A stretch of 64,000 bases of DNA from Coffea arabica (GCF_036785885.1 NC_092310.1:2790001-2854000), one strand, 5' to 3'. Positions 11,233 to 24,090 are shown, counted from the stretch's first letter. Notes: generated by a model from the letters alone, not told the origin. Numbers and translations are program-made.

Positions 11233-11962
11233 CTGGAAAAACCAAAAAATAAGCAGATCAGAAACATGAAAGCAAAAGCTTCATTTAAGATGGGCATGGT
11301 TTTCTACAATCATAGTGGTGATTAAATAATTGTGATAATAAAGTACAAACTCATGATGGGCATGGTTCAATTTTAAATCAATGGGATGAGATTAAATTTG
11401 GAACACAAATTCAATGGAAGGACAAAATTTGTTATATATGTATGCTATTTTAGTGTCTATATTTATTATTTATTTTTTAAGAGTGTTTCTTGAATTTAGG
11501 GTTAATTATTTTTATCTTTTGACCATTTTAACTAAACTTCCTAGTATTCTTTTTTGTCTTTGGTTCCCTTTTCCTTATTCTCATTTCAGCAATAAAAGAA
11601 TCAGGCAACAAACGTAAGGATATACAATTTTTTTTTTTTTTTTTTGCAAATTGAAAGTCTGAAATCCGAAATCTTTTACTTATAATTTCTCCTCTTCTAC
11701 CACCTAATCCATTCGTTCTTCCAACACAACTAGGTACTTTGTTACCCATATGTCAAAATACAATTTATATAACTAAATGATACTCTAGCTGATTGCAAAC
11801 ACTTTTATTAATATTGATTCAATTTGTGTACACGGACAACATGTGCTAGACATCAAGGCATCAGGAATTCCATATTTCCACAACAATTGCCAGGTGACAA
11901 TTGACAAATACCTGCTAGTCTTTTGATTATTTATGAAGAAGACAAATCAATTCCTACAACCA

Positions 11963-11972
11963 CCCCCCCCCC
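11963..11972. repeat. Poly-C tract 3' of gene A
   Basis: Ten C residues lie about 54 bp beyond the stop codon of copy A. Tracts at the matching position follow B (25), C (14) and D (10). Confidence 0.85.
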
Positions 11973-12025
11973 TCCAAAAACCAAAAAAAAAAATAGTAAA
12001 GGACAAAATACACTCTTTTGTCTCT

Positions 12026-13689
12026 TCATGATTGAATCAATTTGGATACGAAGTCTTTAGTGTTTTCATCTGAACTTCCCCCTTCTTCAAGAGCCTGTCT
12101 TGCCAAATCCTTCCACTTTTTTGCATTTTTCCTAATCTCTTGTCCTATCTCCCCCTCCATCACTATGCTTATGCATTGACCAATGACATCTCTCCTAACA
12201 ATTCCATTTTCATCAGGCTGAGCCTTGATTCCCATTTTCCAAATGTCCTTTACAAACTTGGCATATGTGCTTTGATCTGTCCATTGTGGCATTCCTATCA
12301 TCGGGACTCCCAAACTTAAGGCCTCCAATGTTGAATTCCACCCACAATGAGTTATAAAGCAGCCTATAGATTTGTGGGCTAAAACGTCAAGCTGAGGACC
12401 CCATGAGATTATTAGTCCTTTGCCAAATGTTTCTTTAACAAAGTCTTTTGGCAGCTTCTTTGACTCTGATTCTCTAACCACCCAGAGAAAATGATAGCTG
12501 CTAGCTCTCAAGCCCCATGCTAATTCTTCCATCTGCTTAACTTCAAGTTTTGCCAAACTTCTAAATGATACATAAACAACTGAACTGATTGACCTTTCAT
12601 TTAGCCATGACATGCAAGCATTAGTCATTGGCTTAAAAAGATTGAGACCATACTGCTTGTCATCTTCAAGGCGCTTTTCTAAGTACATGGATGGAATAGT
12701 TGGTCCAATTGTCTTTACCGGTAGGATTTTTGCCATCCAGTGAATCACCTAAGCAATATGTAATACAAAACCAATAAAATTCATAGTAGTAGACAAAATG
12801 CCACTTTTTTAGTTTTTAGTTAACAAACACCTAACTGGCATGGTCATTAAGGACTCAGGTTCCCGACTGTAATATGTGTAGGTATTATTAGATATATTGG
12901 CCGGAGGGAATCTTGATCTAGTACAAAAATTCAGCTCTCAAAAATTAGAAATCTTAAATTCAAATTCTCATTCTCCCTCCCGGGCTTCTTAAATCTAATA
13001 ATTTCCCTATTAAAATAAGAAAATATAAAAAAGACGTATTGAAGTACGCTTACCTTCTCCTCCAACCTGTAAAATGTGTTGAAGAAGATCCAGTCAGCTT
13101 CTTCAATTTTTTCCATTTGGTCATGCACAACCAGCTGAGATGTTGCTGGATATGGACCAGGATTAGAAACAAAAGAAGGCAGATCTGAAGCTAATAGTGG
13201 TGGCAAACCGGGAATGTCCACTTCAGTCGCTTCTAGAGGAAGCTTCAAAAGCCCTTTGTGGACATGGTAGTAGATGTTATTGACAACACAGGATTGAGTG
13301 AAGAACACACCCGCACGTACGCCAAGATCCTTGGCTACATCTAGACACCAAGGCAAGAATGCATCATAAATGATACAATCAATAGGACGGCCCGAATCTT
13401 GAAGCTTCAAGACTAGCTCAGTCAGAGTTTCTGAGCCAACCTTTTGAAACCTAGGCAAGTATATTTTCTGTACAATGCCATTTGCTCCCTCATCATATCC
13501 ATCAGAGATGGTCTCCACTGAGATAGAAGCTGAGACTTCATCCACGGTTTCAAACAAGAACTTGGTTGTAGCAAACGTGACTTTGACGCCCTCATGTTGC
13601 AAACGCTTAGCAAATTGGAGCATTGGGTTTATGTGACCTTGGACGGGATATGGCAATATCAGGCAATGAGCTCTGTGAGTTTCCATCAA
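12026..13689 (-). CDS. UGT74-like UDP-glucosyltransferase, copy A
   Basis: There are two exons, 13689-13054 and 12748-12026, joined in phase 0 across a 305-bp intron (GTAAGC donor, TTAG acceptor). The product is 452 residues, normal for plant family-1 UGTs of the UGT74 group, which move glucose from UDP-glucose to carboxyl or hydroxyl groups of small acceptors in the cytosol. The catalytic His lies in YPVQGHINP near residue 20 and the partner Asp in CIIYDAFLPW. The C-terminal PSPG box runs from WGPQLDVLAHKS to MPQWTDQ. There are two oddities: the box starts WGPQ where WCPQ is usual, and the conserved SFGS stretch reads SFRS, a change to Arg that could harm folding or donor binding. The start has two adjacent ATGs. 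The acceptor substrate cannot be told from sequence. Confidence 0.85.
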
Positions 13690-15042
13690 TTGCTATAACC
13701 AAGAAATTTGAGAATGCACTGTTTGGAGGTTCCAAAACCTTTGCATGGGACTTGTAGCAGAAAACACGACATTAGAATTTAATATAGCGCAGTAGGTGGT
13801 GCTGTCCATCGCCATGGACCAATGCAAAGTTGGGATAGTTGTGATGTATATAAGATTTTATCTGATCGGTCAATTTTGGTGCCTTGAGACTTAATGGCCC
13901 ATAAGAAACACATCTTAAATGCATGTGGATACGCCGTTAAAGTCTCAAAAATTATCGTTCAACCCCTGAATTGTACCACTTTCGTAAAAGTTAATTGTCA
14001 GCTATTCTGAACTTATTTTGAATTTTGAATAAATTAGTTTTAATAGAGAGCAAGAAATATCCTCAAGCGTACAATCTTTCTTGTGCTAGTGACATTTACA
14101 TAGGGAATCTGCGAAATTCTTGACCTGCCTCCCATGTTGTCTTTCATGTATAAAGGCTTTGTTTTTTGGCATCTAAAATATTTTCTTTGTCATATCATCG
14201 TACACATACCAATTTACAAGGATAATATATTTGATCCTCGGCCACCAACTCGCGTAATCGTACTCTCTCCGTCTTATTAAAAATATCATATTTTTTATTT
14301 AAAGATATCCTAAAATATTTATCATGTTAAAACAGTCAAAACATTTTTTAATCTTTTTTTTAATATAACCCTTCTTTATAATCAAATACATATTACCAGT
14401 CAGATTTAAATTTTGAATTTGTGAAGGTAAAATTAGAAAGAAAAGCATAAACATCGTAATCAAATCATTATTTTTAAAGTTGTGCCCCATATCCAAAGTT
14501 GGAATAGTTGTGTTCGCCAAAAGCCAATATTTTAGATTATTTTCATTGAAGATTGTTTGGAAAAGTTTTTATAATAACATTATAGTATTTTTTTTGAAAT
14601 GCAAGATATATGATACATAAAATTTGTTGAAAAATTAAAAAGATTTTAAAAAACGTGTTTATAATACAACATAAAGAAAATTTTTAAATAATTTACAAAC
14701 ACACTAGTAAAAGTCTTTTGGAGCGGTTGCTTCCTTGCCGCTATTTCAGAGAACAATGGCTATTTTTATAAATTACAATCTTGAAATTAGCTACCCTCTA
14801 ATAGCTATTGATTGGATCAGGTTGGATTTTTCTCAATCGGCACTAACACAATAAATGTCGACATTTAATAAGAAATCAACGTTGATCTTCTCCTTTTATC
14901 AATCTAATCAGAGGTAAGAATTCCAACCATGTCTGGAACTTGAGCTCAATGTTCTTACATCGTTCTTGATAGCCCTGCTACATTATTCACAGCTGTAAAG
15001 TGCATAAACATTCAAAGAAAGAGGGCAGAATTTTCATTAGCA
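13690..15042. other. Upstream region of gene A
   Basis: No gene is visible. The first 140 bp and the stretch from about 14500 to 15060 are closely similar to the upstream region of B (about 40924-41039 and 41580-42170). The middle (about 13850-14480) is extra AT-rich sequence in A, starting and ending near a repeated GTTGGRATAGTTGTG phrase, so it may be an unidentified insertion. Confidence 0.55.
13777..13786 (-). promoter_or_regulatory. Candidate TATA box of UGT copy A
   Basis: The minus strand reads TATATTAAAT about 90 bp upstream of the ATG. Similar TATA-like words sit at the matching places upstream of B (about 41011-41020) and D (51567-51574). Confidence 0.45.
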
Positions 15043-15636
15043 GCCCTCTCAATATGGCTCAAGGCATTCTCTCTCTAAGTGAGAGCCTTCTTTCTCTAAA
15101 TTGAGAGCTTCCTCTCCACTAGGTGGGAGCAACAGCCCGGCAAAAGTCAAAATTCACAGATTCAAACTCAAAACACAAACTTTTCCCAGACGAACAGTAG
15201 CGCTTCCACAAACAACAACAGATCTTTACCAGAAAACCAAACAAATGTAAAGACAGGGAACATTGGTAGGACCGAATTCGAAAAACAGAGGACCGACACA
15301 CATTGAAGTCCGAGGAGTATTTAATAGGTCCGCATTAAAGATGTCTCAGACTGGCTGACCAGCTCCATTAAGGGAGACTAAAAGGCGTGAGGAAGAAAGG
15401 TGTTAAATTCTAGTGGGCCTTCTCGGAAAGCAAGACAGTCAGGTATAACAGTTATGATTCACTCTACTATACCTTAAATTTTGCATTTTTGCATGGTTAG
15501 GGTTGTATTATGCCTATCTGGTGGCGTATTTACGTAGAAAAGAGTGTAGCTTGAGTCATTTTCTTTACTCATTTTTCAACTTCTTTTCACTGGTTGGGAA
15601 TAGTTAGAGGAATCCCGCTAGATTTCTTTGGATCTC

Positions 15637-17102
15637 ATGGCTGAGGAACTAGAGGAAGTGTTAAAAAATTTCACCTTGTCCAGTTTAGAACAGAATGGGC
15701 CGTGGATAGGGCTGGATGATGTTAATGCAGGAGTGTCTGAGTGTTCAAATAGCATTATTGGGAAGATAAGAGGAGAAACAATGGCTAATTTTACTGGGGT
15801 TAAGAACTTTGTCACAGCGCCTTAGGGGTACCCAAAAGAATTATCGGTAACAGAGTTGGGGCCAAATTTATTCCAGTTCTTTATCCCTGAACAAAATGAT
15901 AGGTTAAGAATTCTGAACGGTGGTCCATGGGTGATAGATAGCCAAATTCTAGTACTCAATAGTTGGGAGAAAGGAATTGAAGAAAGCATGGAAGCTCTTA
16001 AGTTTGCCTCACTATGGGTACAAGTGTGGAATCTTCCAATTCATTGGATCTCAAAAGAAGTAGGGAGGAAAATTGGGATGGTATTCAAGGAGGTGCTGAT
16101 TTCTAATTCTGGAGGAAAGGAAGGGAAGCACATTAAGCTACTGGTAAAAGCTGATATGACTCAACCTTTGTTAAGTGGTACAACTGTGAAGATGAACAGA
16201 GCTCTGAAATGGGTAAACTTTAGATATGGGAGAGTCCCTGACTTTTGCTATAAGAGTGGGATTATTGGCCGTAGTGAAAAGAAGTGCACGAACGATATTA
16301 CCATCAGCAAAAGGGCAAAAGGAAAATCAATACGGGCCATGATTGAGAGCTCAAACTGGGAAAGGCTCTCCTCAAAAAGGCTTTGCTTCCAGCACTTATA
16401 CCCCATATAGACAGGTATGGGGGTTCCAAAATGGTGAGTGGATCAAAGAAAAGACTAGGGAAACATATAGGGCAGGAGGCAAGTTCTCCCATAAGTGAAC
16501 TAAGCAGGGATAAACCTCTGGGTACAACTGAAGAAACCTAGAGGCAAGGCCAGAAATCACTACAAGGTGTGTGTATCCATGATGCTCAGCAAGATCATAG
16601 GGACGACTTTGATGTTCAGATAACTGAAAGGATAAGGGATGTAGTTGTGGAGAGGAATGAGTTAATTAAGATGACAGAACCAGTAGAGGGAGGGGAGGAG
16701 GAGGAAGCAAAAAATGAGGGGACCTCTTCAGAACTAAGGAGCATAGGGAATGGTGAGGATAGTAAAAAACAGGATGAGGTCTCGCCTATGAACATGGATA
16801 TGTAGGTGGATGAGGGAAACAACAAATCCAAAGAAGTGGAAATAAAAAGGGAAAGGAAAACAAGGGCCTTGAACAACAGGTGTGCAAGAGGTAGGAGACC
16901 ACTGAAAGAGATCCAGAATTCGGAAAATGGGATTGGTGTCCATACCAAAAGGAAGATTCTTATGCTGCATGAAATCATGTCTGAGTTGGACTCTACTGAT
17001 CAGCCCAATAAGAGAAACAAAAAGGAGAGCACTGATAGGGGCAATGCTAGTGAATTAAGGAAGGAAGGGACCAGCCCAATCTGGTCTCTCAAACAGACAT
17101 GA
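15637..17102 (+). pseudogene. LINE ORF1 (DUF4283 nucleic-acid-binding protein), broken
   Basis: The first ATG of the frame is at 15637 (MAEELEEVLKNF). A DUF4283 domain is recognisable: LFQFFIPEQNDRLRILNGGP, then GGPWVIDSQILVL and ASLWVQVWNLPIHWI. A TAG at about 15823-15825 splits the domain. The zinc knuckle that should read like DFCYxCGxxGHxxxxC is degraded (DFCYKSGIIGRSEKKC, having lost a Cys and the His). The tail (16569-17102) is Glu/Lys-rich. The frame ends in a TGA at 17100-17102, which overlaps the ATG of ORF2. The protein would coat LINE RNA. Confidence 0.75.
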
Positions 17103-20100
17103 GAGTGCTGATGTGGAACTGCCAAGGTGCTGGGAGCCCCTTGACAGCTCCCCACTTGAAGGAGGAAAGCAAACTCCTCTCCCCAAGTATTATCTTTCTT
17201 AGTGAAACGAAAAATAGGAAAAATTACATAAAAATTAAAAAAAATTTTGAATATGGATAATATGTTTGTGGTAGAGGCCATGAACAGGTTAGGGGGCATG
17301 GCAATGATGTGGAGGAACGAAGTCAAGATAACAGAATTAGTAGGGACAACATTCACTAAAGAGGCTAAGATTGAAGATGAGGAGGAAAAAGAGAGTTGAT
17401 GGTTCATTAGTATATATGCTAGTAGTGATTACCAGATAAGGAGGAGACAATGGGATGTCATAGGTAGAAGAAAAGCTATATGGGGAAAGAAATGGATAAT
17501 AATGGGAGATTTTAATGACATAGCATCAAATAATGAGAAATTGGGGGGGGGAGAATTAGAGATGATAGGAGTCTCCCGGATTTTAGGAACCTCATAAATG
17601 ATAACCAATTTCTGGACATAGGATTTGAGGGGAAGCCATGGACATGGTGTAATAATTGGTAGGGGGAAGGAGAAGTGAAAGAAAGAATTGATAGGGGATT
17701 ATGTACCCTTGAATGGTCTAGTTGCAAGCACATTGAATCTATTGCCTCAGATCATAGCATGCTAATATTGGAAACGCAGAAAGAAAAAAGGAAAAGGAAA
17801 AAAAGATTTCAGTTTGATAAAAGGTGGCTTCAGCACAAGGAGGTAGAGAATGTAGTCAGGGATGCATGGAACATTCCAAGTGAAGGAACTAGATGGTACC
17901 AAGTGACTCAGAAGATCAAAAACTGCAGAATTGAGCTTCTAAAATGGAATAGCAGTAAGAAAGGGAATTCACTGGAAAAGATCAATGGATGCAAAAAAAA
18001 GATTGAGGACATCAAGGCACTAAATGTTGACAATAAGAAACAACAAATGCAGGAGGCTAAGAAACAATTGAAAGAAGCCTATGATGAAGAAGAAGCTTAC
18101 TGGAATAAAAAATCTAGACTGAGATGGCTGAATGAGGGGAACAAGAATACTCTTCCATGCAATGGTTAAAGGAACGAGGAAGAGGAATTGGCTACAGAAT
18201 TTGAGAAAGTCTAATGGAAAATGGACTATGAATGAAGAAGAGGTGGGAAAGGAGGTTGCTTCTTACTATGATCATCTGTTTAAGACTTCAGAAATAGAAG
18301 ATCTAGAAGAAACATTAGATGGGATTCCTATATCCATAACTGACCAAATGAACAAGGATTTGACTACAAAGTAAAAGAAGATGAAATCAAGGCTGCCTTC
18401 TTCTCTATGGGTCCTAATAAGGCTCCTGGGAGTGATGGTATGTCCACTTTGTTTTTCCAAAAATTCTGGAGCATAATTAAACAGGATCTAGTAAATACAA
18501 TCCAAGGTTTTTTCCACCACAGTGTTTTGCTTAAAGCCATTTATCATACAGTTATTTCTTTGATTCCTAAAGTTGATTGTGCCATTGAAGTCAAGCAATA
18601 TAGACCTATTAGCCTTTGCCAAGTGGTCTATAAAGCCATAGCCAAAATTCTGATTAACAGGTTAAAGCCTTTTCTTACTCACTGTATCAGTAAAAATCAA
18701 TCTGCATTTGTTCCAGGTAGCCAAATACTAGATAATGTTATCCTGTCTCATGAGTTAATGCATTTTCTCAAAAATAGAAGGCATGCTAGAGTTGGATTCA
18801 TGGCTGTGAAACTGGATATGTCCAAAGCGTATGATAGGGTGGAATGGAAATTTTTAAAGATCATAATAGAAAAAAATGGGATTTTGCTCCACTTGGATAG
18901 GCTGGATATTATCTTGCATTAGTTCAGTTACATACTCATTCAACATCAATGGTGAACATAAGGAGTACATTACCCCTACTAGAGGCATAAGGCAAGGCGA
19001 TCCCCTCTCTCCCTATTTGTTCATATTGTGTTCATAGGGATTCTTGAATCTCCTATAGAAAGCAAAGGTGGGAAAGGAGTTGACAGGGTAAAAGTTAGTA
19101 GAGGAGCTCCAACAATTACACACTTGTTCTTTGCAGATGATTCCCTAGTGTTTCGCAGAGCTTGTACTCAGGAAGCTAAAAAATTTAGAAAGATCCTAAA
19201 GGTGTATGAAGAGGCAACTGGACAGCTCAGTAACATGGACAAATCAATAGTCTTCTTTAGCAGGAACACGAGCCAAACAGTGAGGGAAGAAATCTGTCAA
19301 GTCATGGGATCAATGCAGCAAGTTAGCTAGGGTAAATACTTAGGCCTGCCTATGATCATAACCAGAACAAAAGAGCAAGTGTTTGGATCTATCAGGAATT
19401 CTATAGACACAAAGCTGCAATAGTGGAAGAACAAATTACTGAGTCAGGCAGGAAAGGAAATAATGCTCAAATCAATGGCAATGGCTATGCCAATATATAC
19501 CATGTCTTGTTTCAGACTGAACTCCAAATTATGTAGAGAGATTAGCTCCGAATGGCTAATTATTGGTGGGAGGAGGTAGAAGGAAAGGCAAAGGTGCATT
19601 GGATTGGATGGAAGAAGATGACAAAGGATAAAGAGGCTGTGGGATTGGGATTCAAAGACCTGCAAATGTTCAATAAAGCCTTGTTGGCAAAACAAGTTTG
19701 GAAGCTGATTACTCAACCAAACTTGCTTGTTAGTAAGGTTTTGAAGGAGAAATACTATCCCAAGCAGTCTCTTGTCAATTGTAAGGTCCCCAATAATGCC
19801 TCCTGGATCTGGAAAAATATTTCAACTGTAAGAATGGATGTGCTAGAAGGAATAAGGAGAAGGATTGGCAATGGCAGAGGAACAAGAATCTGGGAAGACA
19901 AGTGGATCCCAAACAGGTCAGATGGAAAACCAACAACTGATAAGCCACATGAATGCCAACTGAAACAGGTCTCAGAATTGATCACCAACAGCAGGTGGAA
20001 TATAGTTCTCATCTTTAAGACATTCTGCCCTTAAGATGCTAAAAGTATTATGAGTATACCAATAAGTGTGACAGGAAGAGAAGATAGCTACTACTGGATA

Positions 20101-21145
20101 CATGCTCAGAATGGGCAGTATACAGTACAATCTGGATACAAGAGATGGATGAAGGGAAGGGAACAGGAAGGTGGAAACGCAGGAGAACAGTCTAGTCCAA
20201 GCTACAAAGGTACATCCACTATTGTCTGGAAAGCACTATGGAATCAGAATATGAAGCAAAAACTGAACGTTTTCATCTGGAAATGTCTTCATGATGCTCT
20301 CCCAGTCAGAGAGCTAATATTCAGCAGAACAAACAAAGACAATCCCATGTGTGGAGGCTGTGGAGAAAGTGTGGAAACATTAGGACATATGTTGTTTCAA
20401 TGCAAGAAAGCCAAGGAAATATGGGAGATGGCTCCAGTGCAGTGGGATGGCTTAGTGCACCTAACAGATAACTTCCAAAAGTGGTGGTCTGCTATGATAG
20501 AAGCCCAGATGATCAGGGGAAGCCATAAGCAAATCAACCTCACAGTCAACATTCTCTAGCAAAGGCAGAAACAATAGAGAATTCAATCAGAAGGATAAGG
20601 AACCCCACAGGATAATTGAAAAGGCTTCTACGGAGTAGATGGAATTTGAAGAGGCTAACAAAGGGAGGAAAGAGAAAAGGAGCATTCAAGAAACAGGTGT
20701 ACAACAAGGGATTGAACAAAATCATGAAGCTAGGAGCATAAGAATACTGTTAAAGATCCATACCCAAATGGACAAAGATCAGTATACAGTGGGAATTGGA
20801 ATTACGGCTACAGATCACTCAGGACTACTACATGCAGCTTGGGCACTTAGAGAAAGAATGACAGGAGATCCACTGCAAGATCAAGCAGAAGCTGTCAAAC
20901 TAGCTCTAATGAATGCTGCCAATCAAGGCTGGTGAAACATAGAGGTGGAGCTAGATAGCAGTAAACTGAAGGAATACATTGTGGACTCAAGACATAGTAG
21001 CTGGTGGTTGGCAACTCTAAGAGAGGATATTCAGTCCATTAGTAGCCTGTTTCATCAGTGCTCCTTTTCAGTAACTAATACCGGAAAACTAGATAGTATT
21101 AAACTGAGCTTGCATGCTCTTAATAGCTGGTTTGATGAAGAATAG
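17099..21145 (+). pseudogene. LINE ORF2 (endonuclease, RT, RNase H), broken
   Basis: The start at 17099 gives MRVLMWNCQGAGSPLTAPHL, the beginning of the endonuclease/exonuclease/phosphatase domain. RT motifs follow: GPNKAPGSDGMSTLFFQKFW near 18410, YRPISLCQVVYKAIAKIL near 18600, LDMSKAYDRVEW near 18815, and the catalytic FADDSLVF near 19130. A zf-RVT region lies at about 20050-20500 (IVWKALWNQNMKQKLNVFIW, then CGGCGESVETLGHMLFQC). A plant-type RNase H (RVT_3) lies at about 20750-21145. Frame breaks include a stop near 17398, another near 17660 and one after ILH near 18920. The reading frame changes repeatedly, so no functional polyprotein can be made. Confidence 0.8.
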
Positions 21146-21300
21146 GTAAATTCCAATCTTAGATGCTAACGCATCAAGGTTCATCATGGGACAGTTGTCT
21201 CTTTTGTTTGGACCTTTGTCCAATTACAATAAAGATTTTGTGATGAAATACAATCTAACGTTTTGACCAAAAAAAAAAAAACGCCCTCTCAATATGGCTC

Positions 21301-22138
21301 GAGGTTTAAAAAAATAGTGCATAAACAAGAATAATTTTGAAATAAATATAATGTTTTAGCTTTCCTCGAGCATCTACCCTACTGCCTGATAGATACCAAA
21401 GAAAATTGGTCGGAAGGGCATGCTAGGTGCATTAGTTTTTTTTTTTTGGGTGAAGAAAAGTTTAAGTGTTTTCATTTGAGGTCATCATCGTGGGATGGGA
21501 CATTACTCGGGACAAGTATCTTTTTCTATTTTTTCATCCGGACAAGTATCTATTCTTACTAATTGAGTTTACACGAGCTGGTTGCTAAGAACATTAATTA
21601 ATGAAAGAGAATGTAAACTTAAGTTGCTGTCCCAAAAAAATAAACTAAAAGAAGGCATGGGTTGCAGTGATAATCATTTGATGGAAAATGCTCTCGGAGT
21701 TTCAATATTATGATCAAGCATATTACAATTTTAAATTTGTTGATTTTTTTTATCTATGTATCCGTGTGATGTATTTGCTGTCATTAGTGCAAATACCAGA
21801 ATGAAATTATCCCTTTTATAAAAAAATAAAAAATAAAAAAGGAAGGCATGGGTATTAGTTTGTGAGGCAATGTGATAATTTGATTGTGTACATTTTTGAA
21901 TACATATTTTATAAAATCAATACATATGTCCTTTACGATGAATAGTTTAAACATAACCTCTCATTATTATTTAATCAAAGGTTGCCCATTTCCCTACTGT
22001 TCCGAACAACTTAAAAAATAGAATGAAGGAAGAAGCACGGCTCTTCGGATTTTAAAATTGGCTTAAGTTATTGCCCCAAAAAATAAAATAAAAGAAGTCA
22101 TGTTTATTAATTTGTGGTCAGTATGTAAATAGTTTTAT
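21301..22138. other. 3' flank of the gene B segment
   Basis: This is non-coding. It repeats the duplicated flank seen 3' of copies A, C and D (landmark at about 21330-21420) and is interrupted at 22139 by the inverted-repeat element. No gene is seen. Confidence 0.55.
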
Positions 22139-22459
22139 GTAACGAATTTTTTGTCTCGCTTCTTGTGCCACTTTCTGTTCCATTTTTTATTGTATTACTA
22201 TTTTTTTCATAAATATCATATTTTAGTTCATTATTATTTTATATGGATCCAATAACTATTAATTGAGTAATAACCAAAAATAACAGTTTCAAAAAATCAA
22301 TATATAATAAAAAATTTTAAAAAATACATCAGAAAATTCATAAAAAAAAACTCATTTTTTTTATGCATTTTGATCTTTTGAGTTTGTTAAATTTTGTATA
22401 TTACTCGATTAATAGTTATTGGATCTTAAGGAAACAAAAACACTACAAGAAATTTGACC

Positions 22460-22800
22460 TTTTGTGACAATAGGAAGTCATCACTAAAAATTAGAAAGTC
22501 GTCATTATATGAATATAGTGACGACTTTTTCCATTGTCACATTGTTGTCATTAATTCTATGTCACAAATGGGTACGTGTGACAACCTCTATAAAGTCGTC
22601 ACTAAATATTATTATTTAATGACGAAGACTAAGTCGTCACTAAAAAATAGTATTCTGTGACGAAGTTTCTTGTCACTGTTTCCAAAATTTTTTTGTCATA
22701 AAAAATAGCAGAAGTCGTCACAAATTTGAACGTGCACAGTGACGACTTGAACTTGTCACTCTCACTCCTAGTATTCTGTGACAAGAATAGTCGTCACTTA
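22460..22800. repeat. Left subterminal repeat array of the CACTA element
   Basis: About ten imperfect copies of a 9-11 bp word based on GTGACGACTT occur in both orientations within 340 bp, matching those at the right end (37396-37690). In this superfamily such arrays bind the TNPA-type protein. Confidence 0.8.
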
Positions 22801-22926
22801 GTGAACTTACAACTTTGTGTACAAGAGCTGCAATTCTATTGCATTTTCAACAACCATAGCAGAAAATTGTGGCTTGACTAATGCAAAAAACGATAGTAAT
22901 TAATGTACAATGAACCCTCAAATATA

Positions 22927-24090
22927 TCTTTATATATTATAAGAAGACGTTTTGGGTCCTGTTCATTGGGCATTTTTGTCCTTAAAATTTCATCTGCTCA
23001 CTTCAGGGGCATTTTTGTCCTTCTAGCTTTTTGTTCTTCTAGCCTTTTGGCTGTTCTTTTTCGTGGAGCTAAATATAGAAGAAGACATTTGGAGGGATAC
23101 TGTTCATTGCATACTATTGCTGGGATTTCGTGTGCATCTCCATGCTTGAGGATGTTGTACGTTCGAGTGCAATTTGTGATGGTTGTGCTTTGTACTTTGC
23201 ACTCTTGGTTTATTGCTTTTGGACTGTGGAGCCCATGATAACATTCCACCGCAACATTCTGTTTCTCATTGTGGTTTAGGCTCCTTCACATATTATATAC
23301 GTTGGAGATTTCTGCTTTCTTGCTTGTGGGCCGTGGACCCCACATTGATTGTATGCATAGTTGTGTGGAGTGGGAAGAAAAAAATATATCTCCTCTTGAA
23401 ATTAACTTGAGTTAAATTAAATGATAATGGATGTTCCCAAATTATTCAATTAAAAATATTAACTTTTTTAAAGAATTAAACTCCAATTAAACTGTTGAAT
23501 GAAGATTAAATTAAACTTTTGGAAAAAATTAAAAATAAACTTCAATTAAATTATTGAATTATATGATGATAGACCTAACAATCATCAAAAAAAAAAAATG
23601 AAGAATTATTGTAGACATAATAATCGCAACTCATAGATTTAGAAATATTAGATTTCTGAATTAAAATTAAAATTCAACTCGAATAAAAAATGGAGTTAAA
23701 TCAAGAATGGAGAATTAAAACTCCAATTAAACTCCAATTTTGAATTAAAAGATTGAGAATTAAACTCCAATTAAACTTCTGAATCTGAATTAAAATTAAA
23801 ATTACACTTTTGGGAAAGATAAAAAATAAATTCAACTAAATTATTGAATTAAATGATGTTTTCATCATTTAAGGTCATAGACCAAACAATCATGAAAAAA
23901 AATGAAGAATTATGGTAAACATAATAATTTGGAAGTCATTAGAAATGTCCTTACATATACATAAGAAGCACTTTGTTCATTGGGTTTTGGGTTCCTGTTC
24001 ATTGGGCATTTTTGTCCTTAAAATTTTATCTGCTCACTTCAGGGCCATTTTTGTCCTTAAAGTCTTTTGGTTGTGGTTGTTCTTTTGGTT
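22927..24090 (+). repeat. Direct repeat of a Helitron-like 5' end
   Basis: About 120 bp at 22927-23060 recurs at 23945-24090, sharing AAGAAG, then TTTTGGG, GGGCATTTTTGTCCTTAAAA and ATCTGCTCACTTCAGGG. Between the copies lies AT-rich sequence with many AATTAAACTCCAATTAAA-like words. The pair may be two Helitron starts, one truncated. Confidence 0.55.

Larger units (their letters stand above)
15061..21282 (+). mobile_element. L1-type LINE, near full length, defective
   Basis: The insertion is flanked by a perfect 18-bp target duplication, GCCCTCTCAATATGGCTC, at 15043-15060 and 21283-21300. It ends in a poly(A) run (21269-21281) with AATAAAG shortly upstream. The matching site upstream of gene B (about 42150-42170) is empty, which confirms the insertion. 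It has a 5' leader of about 570 bp, an ORF1 with a DUF4283 domain and a degenerate zinc knuckle, and an ORF2 with endonuclease, reverse transcriptase, zf-RVT and RNase H regions. The coding frames carry several stops and frameshifts, so it is not autonomous now. It accounts for much of the distance between UGT copies A and B. Confidence 0.92.

Noticed and set aside
22454-22800. CRISPR-like spaced repeats
   Set aside because: The short repeats are irregularly spaced, in both orientations, mirrored at the other transposon end, and the genome is a plant.
23000-23240. 111-codon plus-strand frame near the Helitron start
   Set aside because: It overlaps a repeated Helitron-like terminus, has a Cys/Phe/Leu-rich random-looking product and an equally long antisense frame.
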